A DNA stretch of 26,375 nt from UBA7887 sp964408735 (GCA_964408735.1 CAYPAX010000068.1:1-26375), one strand, 5' to 3'. Positions 10,200 through 19,300 are shown, numbered from the stretch's first letter. Translations and numbers: made by a program. Notes: generated from the letters alone by a model not told the origin.

Positions 10200-10863
10200 T
10201 GGCCAAGCTCTCCGCTGTTCCCTCGGCAACGATCTCGCCCCGGTTCAGCACCACATAGCGGTCCGCCAGGCTTTGGGCGAACTCGAAATACTGCTCGACC
10301 AGCAGGATGGCCATCTCGCCTTCCTCCCGCAAGATGCGGATAACGGCTTCGATATCCTTGATGATCGAGGGCTGAATGCCTTCGGTTGGCTCGTCGAGCA
10401 CCAGCATTCGCGGGCGCATGACAAGGGCGCGGGCAATGGCAAGCTGCTGCTGTTGGCCGCCTGAGAGGTCGCCGCCGCGCCGGCTCAGCATCGATTTGAG
10501 CACCGGAAACAGCTCGTAGACACGCTCAGGGATGGAGCGCAACGCCCGTGGCGCGGCGGCAAAGCCGGTGCGCAGGTTCTCCTCCACGGTGAGCAGGGGA
10601 AAGATCTCGCGGCCCTGGGGCACGTAGGCGATCCCGGCCGCGGCGCGGCGGTGCGCCGGCTGCGTCGTGATATCCGTGTTCTCCCAGTGAATCCGCCCGC
10701 TGCTGACCTTGTGCTGGCCGACGATGGCCCGCAGCAGGCTGGTCTTGCCGACGCCATTGCGGCCCAGCACGCAGGTCACTTCGCCGATCGGGGCTTCCAT
10801 CGAAATTTGCCGCAGGGCCTGGCTGGCGCCGTAATGCAGATCGATGGCCTGGACCTCCAGCAT
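10168..10863 (-). CDS. urtE: urea ABC transporter ATP-binding protein UrtE
   Basis: Second ATPase of the high-affinity urea importer, 231 residues, LivF-like. Walker A is GRNGVGKTS (about residues 34-42), the Q-loop region is AYVPQGREIFP, the ABC signature is LSGGQQQQLAIARAL, and Walker B is MLVLDEPTEGIQPSI, with the switch His region replaced by VEQYFEF as in the LivF group. EGIQPSI and the operon position after urtD separate it from branched-chain amino acid LivF. It starts 3 bases after urtD and overlaps ureD. Confidence 0.95.
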   Translation of the reverse strand: MLEVQAIDLHYGASQALRQISMEAPIGEVTCVLGRNGVGKTSLLRAIVGQHKVSSGRIHWENTDITTQPAHRRAAAGIAYVPQGREIFPLLTVEENLRTGFAAAPRALRSIPERVYELFPVLKSMLSRRGGDLSGGQQQQLAIARALVMRPRMLVLDEPTEGIQPSIIKDIEAVIRILREEGEMAILLVEQYFEFAQSLADRYVVLNRGEIVAEGTAESLANDDVRRHLTV

Positions 10864-10866
10864 CGC

Positions 10867-11667
10867 TCAGCGCCCGAGATAGATCTCGATCACGCGCTCG
10901 TCGTTCTGAACGCTGTCGAGGGGGCCTTGGGCGATGACCGAGCCTTCGTGGAGGACGGTCACGCGGGTGTCGAGCGCGCGCACGAAATCCATGTCGTGCT
11001 CGACCACCATGACGGAATGTGTTTCTGCGATGTGGCGCAAAAGCTGGGCGGTCTGTTCCGTCTCGGCATCGGTCATGCCGGCGACGGGCTCGTCGACCAT
11101 GAGTAGCTCCGGGTCCTGCATCAGCAGCATGCCGATCTCCAGCCACTGCTTCTGACCATGCGAGAGGTCGCCGGCGCGGCGGCGCGCATGATCGCTGAGA
11201 GAGATAATCCCCAGCACCTCTTCGATGCGTACCAGCTCGTCCGCGGCAAGGCGCTTGAAAACGGCATGAAAGACGCCACGGTCGCCTTTCAAGGCCAGCT
11301 CCAGATTGTCGAACACGGTGTGGTTTTCGAACACCGTGGGCTTCTGGAACTTGCGTCCGATGCCGAGATTGGCGATGGCCGCCTCGTCGAGCTTGGTGAG
11401 ATCGACATCGCCGCGGAAGATCAGGCGGCCCTGGTCGGGCTTTGTCTTGCCGCTGATGACGTCCATCATGGTCGTCTTGCCGGCGCCGTTGGGGCCGATG
11501 ACGGCTTCCATCTGGCGGGCGGAGGCATAGAAATTGAGATCGTTCAGCGCCTTGAAGCCGTCAAAGCTGACGCTCACGCCTTCGACGTAGAGCAGGGCGT
11601 CGCCAGGCTCAGGCGCGCTTGCCGCGACTTCCTCGGGCGGCAGCAGCTTGTGGGCAATGTCACTCAC
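10867..11667 (-). CDS. urtD: urea ABC transporter ATP-binding protein UrtD
   Basis: First ATPase of the urea importer, 266 residues, LivG-like. Walker A is GPNGAGKTT, the signature is DLSHGQKQWLEIGMLL, Walker B is LLMVDEPVAGM, and the switch histidine is in VVEHDMDFV. The SHGQKQWLEIGM variant signature and FQKPTVFENHTVFDNLELAL are typical of UrtD. It begins at a GTG (11665-11667) overlapping the urtC stop by 8 bases. An N-terminal extension of about 25 residues precedes the ABC fold. Confidence 0.95.
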   Translation of the reverse strand: MSDIAHKLLPPEEVAASAPEPGDALLYVEGVSVSFDGFKALNDLNFYASARQMEAVIGPNGAGKTTMMDVISGKTKPDQGRLIFRGDVDLTKLDEAAIANLGIGRKFQKPTVFENHTVFDNLELALKGDRGVFHAVFKRLAADELVRIEEVLGIISLSDHARRRAGDLSHGQKQWLEIGMLLMQDPELLMVDEPVAGMTDAETEQTAQLLRHIAETHSVMVVEHDMDFVRALDTRVTVLHEGSVIAQGPLDSVQNDERVIEIYLGR

Positions 11668-12796
11668 CGGCCATCACCTCCGTGGCTTGCTGCGTGGGGC
11701 GTTTGCGCGTCAGCGTCGTGCGCAGGCTCGAGACGGCGCCGACGATGCCCTTGGGCAGGAATATCGTGACGCCGATGAACATCCCGCCCAGCACGAAAAG
11801 CCAAAGCTCGGGCAGGGCGCCGGTGAAATAGCTCTTGGCGTAGTTCACCAGGATGGCGCCGAGCACGGCACCGAACAGGGTGCCGCGGCCGCCCATGGCG
11901 ACCCAGATGACGATCTCGATGGAATTGGCCGGCGCGAACTCGCCGGGATTTATGATGCCGACCTGGGGCACGTATAGGGCGCCGGCGATGCCGGCGAGAA
12001 CGGCCGATAGCACGAAAACGAAGAGCTTGTAGTATTCCACCCGGTAGCCAAGAAAGCGGGTGCGGCTTTCGGCATCGCGGACCGAGACCAGCACGCGCCC
12101 GAAGCGCGACGTGACCAGAAAGCGCGACAGCAGAAAGCCGAGCGCAAGCGCGATCGCCGAAGCAACGTAGAGCCCGAGGCGCGTGCCGTCCGCCTGCAAA
12201 TCGAAGCCGAGCAGGTCCTTGAAGTCGGTGAGGCCGTTATTGCCGCCAAAGCCCATGTCGTTGCGGAAGAAGGCGAGCAGCAGCGCGAAGGTCATGGCCT
12301 GGGTCATGATCGAGAGATAGACGCCGGTGACCCGCGAGCGGAAAGCCAGCCAGCCGAAGACAAAGGCGAGCGTGCCGGGCACCAATACGACCATCACGGC
12401 GGCAAAGGCGAAATTGTCGAAACCGTACCAGTACCAAGGCAGTTCCGGCCAATCGAGGAAGACCATGAAGTCGGGCAGGTCCGGATTGCCATAGACGCCG
12501 CGATCGCCGATCTGGCGCATCAGGTGCATGCCCATGGCGTAGCCGCCAAGCGCGAAGAAGGCGCCGTGGCCGAGGCTCAATATGCCGCAATAGCCCCAGA
12601 TCAGGTCGACGCTCAGGGCGAGCAGCGCGAAGCAGAGATATTTGCCGAACAGGCTGACCATGTAGGTCGGCACATGGAACAGCGAGCTTGCCGGCAGAAT
12701 CTGGTTGAACAGCGGCACCAGCACCGCTGCGAGGGCCAGCAATGCCAGAAATATGCTGCCGCCAAGACCGACGCGAGCAAGGAGGGGCGAGGTCAT
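11660..12796 (-). CDS. urtC: urea ABC transporter permease UrtC
   Basis: Inner-membrane permease of 378 residues, LivM-like, forming the urea channel with UrtB. It has multiple hydrophobic helices, the LWGYCGILSLGHGAFFALGGYAMG-type loop near residues 66-90 (split here as LIWGYCGILSLGHGAFFALG), and the cytoplasmic coupling segment RVLVSVRDAESRTRFLGY, where the UrtC family carries an Ala-Glu-Ser variant of the EAA loop. The C-terminal ends in a short charged tail. It starts 3 bases after urtB and overlaps urtD by 8 bases. Confidence 0.95.
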   Translation of the reverse strand: MTSPLLARVGLGGSIFLALLALAAVLVPLFNQILPASSLFHVPTYMVSLFGKYLCFALLALSVDLIWGYCGILSLGHGAFFALGGYAMGMHLMRQIGDRGVYGNPDLPDFMVFLDWPELPWYWYGFDNFAFAAVMVVLVPGTLAFVFGWLAFRSRVTGVYLSIMTQAMTFALLLAFFRNDMGFGGNNGLTDFKDLLGFDLQADGTRLGLYVASAIALALGFLLSRFLVTSRFGRVLVSVRDAESRTRFLGYRVEYYKLFVFVLSAVLAGIAGALYVPQVGIINPGEFAPANSIEIVIWVAMGGRGTLFGAVLGAILVNYAKSYFTGALPELWLFVLGGMFIGVTIFLPKGIVGAVSSLRTTLTRKRPTQQATEVMAGE

Positions 12797-12799
12797 CGC

Positions 12800-14428
12800 T
12801 CAGTTCTCGACCGCGCGGCCCTTGAGGGCGAACATGCCCCGTGGCCGCTTCTGGATGAAGAGGATTATGGCAACGAGCACCAGGATCTTGCCGAGCACGG
12901 CGCCGGCATAGGGTTCGAGGAACTTGTTGACGACGCCGAGCGTGGTCGCGCCGACCAGCGTGCCCCATAGATTGCCGACGCCGCCAAACACCACCACCAT
13001 GAACGAATCGACGATATAGCCACGCCCCAGATTTGGCCCGACATTGTCGATCTGGCTCAGTGCCACGCCGGCAATACCGGCGATGCCGCAACCAAGCCCG
13101 AAGGTCAGCGCATCGACCGCACCGGTGCGAATGCCCATGGAGCTTGCCATGGCACGGTTTTGCGTCACCGCCCGCATGCGCAGGCCCAGCGAGGTCCGCG
13201 CGAGCAAGGCCATAAGGCCGGCGAAGACGATCAGGCTGAAGACGATGATCCAAAGCCGGTTGTAGGTGAACGAGACGCTGCCGGCGACATCGATGGCGCC
13301 GGTCATCCAGCTCGGATTGCCGACCTCGCGATTGGTCGGGCCGAAGATCGTCCGCACCGATTGCTGCAGGATCAGGCTCAGGCCCCAGGTCGCCAGCAGG
13401 GTTTCCAGCGGGCGGCCGTAGAGGAAGCGGATGATGCCGCGCTCGATGGCGATGCCGAGCGCGCCGACGATAATGAAAGCGGCGGGTATGGCGACAGCCA
13501 GGGAATAATCGAAGGAGGCGGGGAAGTGCTCGCGGAAAACCTCCTGCACCACGAAGGTGGTGTAGGCGCCGAGCATGACCATTTCGCCATGGGCCATGTT
13601 GATCACGCCCATGACGCCGAAGGTGATGGCCAGCCCGATCGCTGCCAGCAACAGGACCGAGCCGAGGCTGAGGCCTTGGAACAGGTTGCCGACCAGCGTC
13701 CAGCGGGCGATGCTGGCGTCGATCTCCTCCAGCGCTTCGCCTGCCGCCGCGCGTACCGCCGCATCGGGCTCGGCAAATCCGTCTGCTGTCTCGATGACGA
13801 GGGCGCCGACGAAAGCGCGCACATCGACATCGGTGAACGCGGCAAGACGCCTTACCGCAGCCTGCCGAATTTCCGAGCTATCGGATGTGGCGATCCGCGC
13901 CGCTGCGAGAGCACGTTCCAGCCGGTCGCGGACATCCTCGTCGGCTTCGTCCGCTACGGCCTGCTCCAACATGGGAACGATGGCCGCGGTGGGTGTTTTG
14001 AATATCGCATCGGCCGCGGCCTGGCGCACCTCGGCATCCTTGCTCAGCAATGACATGCCGCCGATGATGCCGCGCAGCTTGCCGCGCAATCTATTGTTGG
14101 CCTTGATTTTCTTGACGTCGCGCTTGCCCACCTCGCCGAGGTCCTCGCCGGTCAGCGCATCGACGATGTCGAAACCGCCGTCGACCTTGTCGGCGAAGAC
14201 GATGCGGTCGTCGGCTTTCACACGATAGAGGCGGCCGTCCAGCATGGCTTGCAGGATATCGCGGGCGCGACCGTCGTCGCTTGCGGCCAAGGCGTCGATG
14301 GCTGCGATCTTGTCGGCCGAGCCCTTGGCAGCGAGACCATCGATACTCTCCTCGAGAGTGGCGCCGTTTGCAGCACTTGCCAGGCCAAGAACGAAGGCTG
14401 CAAGGAGAATGCGCTTAAGAAATAGCAT
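12800..14428 (-). CDS. urtB: urea ABC transporter permease UrtB with N-terminal periplasmic domain
   Basis: Inner-membrane permease of 542 residues, LivH-like in its second half. A signal sequence (LKRILLAAFVLGLASAANG) is followed by a hydrophilic helical domain of about 220 residues with HEAT-like alternation (for example DDGRARDILQAMLDGRLY and DAEVRQAAADAIFKTP), then the permease core from about residue 250, beginning NLFQGLSLGSVLLLAAIGLA and GVMGVINMAHGEMVMLGAY. The extension is usual for proteobacterial UrtB and absent from amino acid LivH, which supports the urea assignment. It is separated from urtA by a 75-base spacer holding a stem-loop. Confidence 0.95.
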   Translation of the reverse strand: MLFLKRILLAAFVLGLASAANGATLEESIDGLAAKGSADKIAAIDALAASDDGRARDILQAMLDGRLYRVKADDRIVFADKVDGGFDIVDALTGEDLGEVGKRDVKKIKANNRLRGKLRGIIGGMSLLSKDAEVRQAAADAIFKTPTAAIVPMLEQAVADEADEDVRDRLERALAAARIATSDSSEIRQAAVRRLAAFTDVDVRAFVGALVIETADGFAEPDAAVRAAAGEALEEIDASIARWTLVGNLFQGLSLGSVLLLAAIGLAITFGVMGVINMAHGEMVMLGAYTTFVVQEVFREHFPASFDYSLAVAIPAAFIIVGALGIAIERGIIRFLYGRPLETLLATWGLSLILQQSVRTIFGPTNREVGNPSWMTGAIDVAGSVSFTYNRLWIIVFSLIVFAGLMALLARTSLGLRMRAVTQNRAMASSMGIRTGAVDALTFGLGCGIAGIAGVALSQIDNVGPNLGRGYIVDSFMVVVFGGVGNLWGTLVGATTLGVVNKFLEPYAGAVLGKILVLVAIILFIQKRPRGMFALKGRAVEN

Positions 14429-14453
14429 GGCACTCTATGTTCTCTGGAAGGAA

Positions 14454-14481
14454 GCGGCGGGATCCAAGGAAATCCCGCCGC
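14454..14481 (-). promoter_or_regulatory. perfect 10-bp stem-loop in the urtA-urtB spacer
   Basis: GCGGCGGGAT at 14454-14463 pairs exactly with ATCCCGCCGC at 14472-14481 around an 8-base loop. It lies just 3' of the urtA stop on the transcribed strand, with no T run after it. Such hairpins after binding-protein genes often protect the upstream mRNA or partly stop transcription, giving more binding protein than permease. That role is inferred; the pairing is seen directly. Confidence 0.75.
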
Positions 14482-14503
14482 CCGGTAGTCAATCAGGCCT
14501 GTG

Positions 14504-15790
14504 TTACTCTGCGGCCGCGTAGCTCGGGTGTTCGCAATTGCCGCACACCCAGGGGTAGGTCCAGTCCGCCACCAGCTTGGCGCTTTCGGGGATGAAGTCG
14601 CTCCAGGCATCGCCGATGACAACACCGTCGGTCTGCCAGACGATGTCGAACTGACCGTCGTCCTGGATCTCGCCGATCATGACCGGCTTGGAGAGGTGAT
14701 GGTTGACGTTCATGGTGACGTCATAGCCGCTCAGCGAGCGCACCTCCTGGCCGTACATAGCCTGGCGCACGGCATCGACATCGGTCGAGCCCGCCTGGCG
14801 TACCGCCTGGGCCCACATCTGGAAGCCGATGTAATGGGCCTCCATGGGATCGTTGACGACGCGCTCGTCGCTGCCGATGTAGTCCTGCCAGGAGTCGATG
14901 AAGTCGTCATTGCCTTCGTTATCGACACTCATGAAGTAGTTCCACGCGGCCAGGTGACCGACCAGGGGCTCGGTGTCGAGGCCGGAAAGCTCTTCCTCGC
15001 CGACCGAGAAGGCGACGACCGGGATGTCCTCGGCGCTGATGCCCTGGTTGGCCAGTTCCTTGTAGAACGGCACGTTGGCGTCGCCGTTGATGGTCGAGAC
15101 CACGGCGGTGGGCTTGCCGGCGGAGGCGAAGGCCTTCACCTCGGTGACGATGGTCTGCCAGTCGGAATGTCCGAACGGCGTGTAGGACTCCAGAATGTCC
15201 TCGTCGGCTACACCCTTCGAATGCAGGAAGGCGCGCAGGATCTTGTTGGTCGTGCGCGGATAGACGTAGTCCGTGCCGAGCAGGACCCAGCGCTGGGCAC
15301 CGCCGCCGTCTTCGCTCATGAGATATTCGACGGCCGGGATCGCCTGCTGGTTCGGCGCAGCGCCGGTGTAGAAGACGTTACGCGAGCTTTCTTCGCCTTC
15401 ATATTGCACCGGATAGAAGAGCAGGCCATTGAGCTCTTCGAAAACCGGCAGCACGGACTTGCGCGAGACCGAGGTCCAGCAGCCGAACACCGCCACGACT
15501 TGCTCAGCCTCGATGAGCTCGCGCGCCTTCTCGGCAAACAACGGCCAGTCGGACGCCGGATCGACGACCACGGCCTCCACCTGCCTGCCGAGCAGGCCGC
15601 CATTGGCGTTGAGGTCGTCGACCATCATCAGGACCGTGTCCTTCAGCGTGGTCTCGCTGATCGCCATCGTTCCCGACAGCGAATGCAGCACGCCGATCTT
15701 GATCGTATCTTCGGCAGCGGCCGACCAAGCGGCGGTCATAAGCCCGGCAGTTAGCCCGAGCGTAGCCAGAGAGCGGGTTATCTTCTTCAT
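14504..15790 (-). CDS. urtA: urea ABC transporter substrate-binding protein UrtA
   Basis: Periplasmic urea-binding protein of 428 residues that feeds UrtBCDE. The ATG at 15788-15790 gives a clean Sec signal peptide (MKKITRSLATLGLTAGLMTA, then cleavage after AWSAAA) and has GGGAGA 6 bases upstream; an upstream in-frame start at 15838 would add 16 residues and is rejected. Family features are IKIGVLHSLSGTMAISE, VFGCWTSVSRKSVLPVFEE, LNGLLFYPVQYEGEESS, and the C-terminal WTYPWVCGNCEHPSY. It is the first gene of the urt-ure operon, downstream of a sigma-54 promoter. Confidence 0.97.
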   Translation of the reverse strand: MKKITRSLATLGLTAGLMTAAWSAAAEDTIKIGVLHSLSGTMAISETTLKDTVLMMVDDLNANGGLLGRQVEAVVVDPASDWPLFAEKARELIEAEQVVAVFGCWTSVSRKSVLPVFEELNGLLFYPVQYEGEESSRNVFYTGAAPNQQAIPAVEYLMSEDGGGAQRWVLLGTDYVYPRTTNKILRAFLHSKGVADEDILESYTPFGHSDWQTIVTEVKAFASAGKPTAVVSTINGDANVPFYKELANQGISAEDIPVVAFSVGEEELSGLDTEPLVGHLAAWNYFMSVDNEGNDDFIDSWQDYIGSDERVVNDPMEAHYIGFQMWAQAVRQAGSTDVDAVRQAMYGQEVRSLSGYDVTMNVNHHLSKPVMIGEIQDDGQFDIVWQTDGVVIGDAWSDFIPESAKLVADWTYPWVCGNCEHPSYAAAE

Positions 15791-15834
15791 AGAACGTCTC
15801 CCAAACGAGGATGTTTTGCACCGCTCCGTGATCA

Positions 15835-15849
15835 GCAAGCGCCGTGCCA
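15835..15849 (-). promoter_or_regulatory. sigma-54 (RpoN) promoter of the urt-ure operon
   Basis: The minus strand reads TGGCACGGCGCTTGC, followed by T, an exact match to the -24/-12 consensus TGGCACG-N4-TTGCW. Transcription should begin about 12 bases beyond the TTGC, near 15823, leaving a leader of roughly 33 bases before the urtA ATG. The sigma-54 dependence implies an activator binding upstream and fits nitrogen-limitation control of urea use. Confidence 0.8.
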
Positions 15850-15990
15850 GCTGCTGATGCCGGTCGCGGCGGGACCGAATTCCCCAGAGACTCTGCGGCT
15901 TGAAGGGGTTTTACAGGGGGTCGAAACGGCAATATGGGCGCAAGGTGAGCCTGAGAAATAGCGCACAAAAATTCATCGAACGAGTGAGAA

Positions 15991-16008
15991 TTAGGCAAAG
16001 TGGCCTAA
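15991..16008. promoter_or_regulatory. palindrome upstream of the sigma-54 promoter, candidate enhancer
   Basis: TTAGGC-AAAGTG-GCCTAA is a perfect 6-6-6 inverted repeat centred about 157 bp upstream of the sigma-54 promoter, the usual distance for a bacterial enhancer-binding protein. A further TAGGC half-site follows at about 16021. It does not match the NtrC consensus, so the binding factor is unknown. It could equally serve the divergent gene at 16351. Confidence 0.4.
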
Positions 16009-16045
16009 ATGTCGCAAAAATAGGCGATAATTTGATCAGCCATTG

Positions 16046-16062
16046 TGCACGTTTTACGTGAG
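16046..16062. promoter_or_regulatory. NtrC-like box
   Basis: TGCAC-N7-GTGAG resembles the NtrC consensus TGCAC-N7-GTGCA, with one mismatch in the GTGC core and another in the last base. It also holds the smaller perfect palindrome CACGT-TTT-ACGTG (16048-16060). It lies about 210 bp upstream of the sigma-54 promoter, within enhancer range. Function is inferred from context. Confidence 0.4.
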
Positions 16063-16096
16063 GAAATGTCTTTCCTTGACAGCGTTGATATATGGT

Positions 16097-16196
16097 CCAT
16101 GGTCGTCATGGAGGTCTCCAACGGCTCTCTAACGAGGTCGTTTTGCACCATGGAGCCTCCGGGGGCCCTAGCGCAGTCTCACCTGCGCGGGGCCCC
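16097..16196. other. non-coding segment with several possible helices
   Basis: Three pairings can be drawn: CCATGGT (16097-16103) with ACCATGG (16147-16153); inside it AACGGC (16120-16125) with GTCGTT (16137-16142); and a strong GC hairpin, GGGGCCC-ta-GCGCAG (16162-16176) with CTGCGC-g-GGGCCCC (16183-16196) around a TCTCAC loop. No T run follows on either strand, so it is not a standard terminator. It may be a structured leader of the gene at 16351, a small RNA, or a protein-binding region. I do not recognise a known riboswitch class. The flanking bases up to 16350 hold no credible gene. Confidence 0.3.
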
Positions 16197-16240
16197 AGTC
16201 ATGCGTGGTCGCCGGGCGCCGAAATTCATTAGAGCTTTCA

Positions 16241-16254
16241 TTGACTTGGATCAG
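16241..16254. promoter_or_regulatory. FNR/CRP-family-like box
   Basis: TTGAC-TTGG-ATCAG matches the FNR/FixK pattern TTGAY-N4-ATCAA except for the last base. It is 97 bases upstream of the VWA gene start. A single site of this low complexity can occur by chance. Confidence 0.25.
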
Positions 16255-16350
16255 GGCGGCGCTTGCTGCAACTGTCGTCCAGTGTCACCATCGCAGAAAC
16301 CGGTCCATAAGAGGGCCGCGAAAGTCTCGATTCGGAAAAGGTGAACGATC

Positions 16351-19300
16351 ATGCGGACAGGCCTCCGGTTCTCCCTTTGCTCTCTCGCCATGCTCCTGGC
16401 GGCTGGTGCGCCTGCCCAAGCCGATACCAGCGACGAGCTAGCCGCTCTGCTGCCTGATACCCTTGACGGCATGGCGCGCACCTTCGTGCGAACCGACCCG
16501 GGGGAAACGGCTGCGGCGATAGCCGAATACGATGCCACGGGCGATGGCCAGGGCGACCTGGAAGTGCATGTTATCGATCTCGGCGGCTACGCGGATGCGG
16601 TTCGCTTTCGCAGCCAGGTCCACGCCGCCGAAGGCCGCATCCAGACCACGGAGATTGCCGGGCGCGAGGCCTTCCTGAACGATCCGACTATTGCGGATTT
16701 GCCTATGACCATCGTGGTGGTGGGCCGCGTTGCGGTTATCGCCAGGCCCTACGGGTCCCCCGACATCGGCAATCATGCCGCCCAGGCGCGAGCGCTTGGC
16801 GCCTTGGATTTCTCTTCGTTGGAGACTTGGTCCGCCGCGGCTGCGCCGACGGACGGCAGGCCGGATTTGCCCTGGGCGCTGCCGCTGACGCCATCATTCA
16901 TGTTGCCGGCAGCGCTTGCTGGCATGGCTGCTAACCCGGCTGGCACCTATCGGCCACGCTTCAGCAATTGGGGCGGCCCGGCCGTCGAGGGCTACCGCTA
17001 CGAAGTCTCCGACGGCGGCCCCGGCATCATCGCCATGGCGTGGGACATGGGCAGCCACGCTGCCGACGCCACGCGCCTCATCGCGGCACGAGCCGAGCGC
17101 GAGGGTTGGACTGGAATCGAGTATCAGGGATATGCAGGCTACCTGACAGCGGGTCCGGACCCGCGGCTCTATTTGCAGATCGAGCGATATCGCCTGAGCC
17201 TGGAGTCCGTAAATGGCGGGCCTGACCTAGTGGCGGCGCTTGCCGATATCGACTTGCTGCGCTTCAGGCAATTCGCCGCGATCAATCCGGCGCTGAAAGT
17301 TCTCATCGATCCGGAAATGGCAGCCGCCAGTCCGGTCGATCCGGCACAGCTCGAGGCGGCCGTGGCCGCCTCGTTTGCCGACTTTACCCGCGTAGAGGTC
17401 CAGTCGGATGTGCAGACGATCGAGGAGTTCCGCGGCATAGTTCAACGCGTGAGCGCGGTGCAGGCGAACTACGAGAGTGGCAATGGCGTGGAGATCGACG
17501 TCCAGATCTTCGACCCCGGCCTGACCATGTTCGCCAATGGCTCGCTGTTGGAGTTTCATGCGCGAGTGCTGTCGGTCGTCGATGCCAGCGACCGCAGCGT
17601 GTTGTTGGGGGACCGGCGCGGCAGATCGGTAGCGTGGATCGACGTGGATGGCCGCTTCGGCCTCGTCTTTATCGCTGCTCGCGATACCAGCGAGGAGGCC
17701 TTGCTCGATGCAGCGCTGGCCTTTCCGCTTGGCCCCATCGCGGCTTTGGGCGGTGCCGATGCGCCTGATGGCACGGCCCTCTGCGCCGACGAAAGTTGCT
17801 TCCAGAGCGCCTTTGCCGCCTGCACCCAGGCCAGGTTTCGCACGCCACGCATGATGGGCGCGGTCGCCGAATACGAGATCCTCGAACCCGCTGCCGGCGG
17901 CTGTCGCGTTTCGCTGGTTTACACCAGCAATCCCAATCCCGATTGGGTTGGCAAACCACTGGAAATGACCCTGCCCGTCGGTGGCGGCTTCATCGATACC
18001 TTCATGGCGGGGTTCCAGGCCTGCCTAGACGGCAACGCCCCATGCAGCGGCCCGCTGCTGGCGCAAATCTCGGGCTCAACCGCGCCAACGCCTGCCCCCG
18101 CGCCGGTTCCCGCCGGCATGACCGACGTCGTGCTGGTGCTGGATGTTTCCAACAGCATGTGGGGCCGGGTCGAGGGGCGCCCGAAGATCGAGATCGCCCG
18201 TGAAGTCGTCGCCGAGTTGATCGGCGAATGGAATCCGGCCACCAATCTCGGTCTGGTCGCCTATGGCCACCGTCGTGAGGGCGACTGCACCGATATCGAA
18301 GCGGTGATCCCTGTCGGCCCAGTTGATACCGCCGCTTTCATAAACCGCGTCAATGGCCTGACGCCGCGCGGCAAGACTCCGCTCAGCAAGGCCGTGCTCA
18401 GTGCGGCGACGGCGCTCAGCTACACCGACCGCCCGGCAACTGTGATCCTGGTTTCCGACGGCATCGAAAGCTGTAATGCCGATCCCTGCGAGCTGTCTCA
18501 GGCCCTGGAGAAGGCAGGTGTTGCGTTCACGGCGCACGTGATCGGTTTCGACGTTGCCGATCCTACCGACCAGGCGCAGCTGAGCTGCATTGCAGAGAAT
18601 ACGGGCGGCCGGTTCTATACCGCGAGCAATGCCGACGAATTGGGCGAGGCCCTGCGTGCCGTGCCGACCGTGCCGACCGTGCCGACCGTGCCGACCGTGC
18701 CGACCGTGCCGACCGTGCCGACNNNNNNNNNNNNNNNNNNNNNNNNNNNNNNNNNNNNNNNNNNNNNNNNNNNNNNNNNNNNNNNNNNNNNNNNNNNNNN
18801 NNNNNNNNNNNNNNNNNNNNNNCCGTGCCGACCGTGCCGACCGTGCCGACCGTGCCGACCGTGCCGACCGTGCCGACCAGGCGCAGCTGAGCTGCATTGC
18901 AGAGAATACGGGCGGCCGGTTCTATACCGCGAGCAATGCCGACGAATTGGGCGAGGCCCTGCGTGCCGTGGCGGCCCCCGCACCGGCGCCCGAGCCGGTC
19001 ATTGACGCGCTGATCGTGCTCGAAGCCGTCGAGGCGGAGGGCGGTCCGGCAATGGCATCGCCCGACCTGCGCTGGACCCTGGTTGGCCTCGACAGCGAGG
19101 AATCGGTGCTGACCGATGCCGCTGGTGCCCGCCACGAGCTGCGACTCGATGCGGGCCGCTACTTCGCCCGTGCGACGCTCGGTGCGGCGGTTGGCGATGC
19201 CCAGTTCGAGGTGATCGTCGGCGAGGATGCGGTACATCAGGTCGTGCTGTCCGTTGCGGCCAGCCTCGAAGCGCCCGATGAGGTGGCTGCGGGTAGCGCT

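Noticed and set aside
15816..15834. TGCACCGCTCCGTGATC as a second NtrC site
   Set aside because: The half-site spacing is one base short, and it lies at or downstream of the expected transcription start of urtA.
16076..16104. TTGACA as a sigma-70 -35 box for the VWA gene
   Set aside because: No acceptable -10 at 16-18 bases; the nearby TATATG is only 7 bases away.
16045..16344. A 99-codon frame in the urtA-VWA intergenic region
   Set aside because: GTG start, no recognisable domain, and it overlaps palindromes and the GC hairpin. No support beyond being open.
18661..18878. CRISPR or a real VPT-repeat protein domain
   Set aside because: Units are 9 bp without spacers, and any whole number of units would frameshift the gene; a gap-filling artefact fits better.
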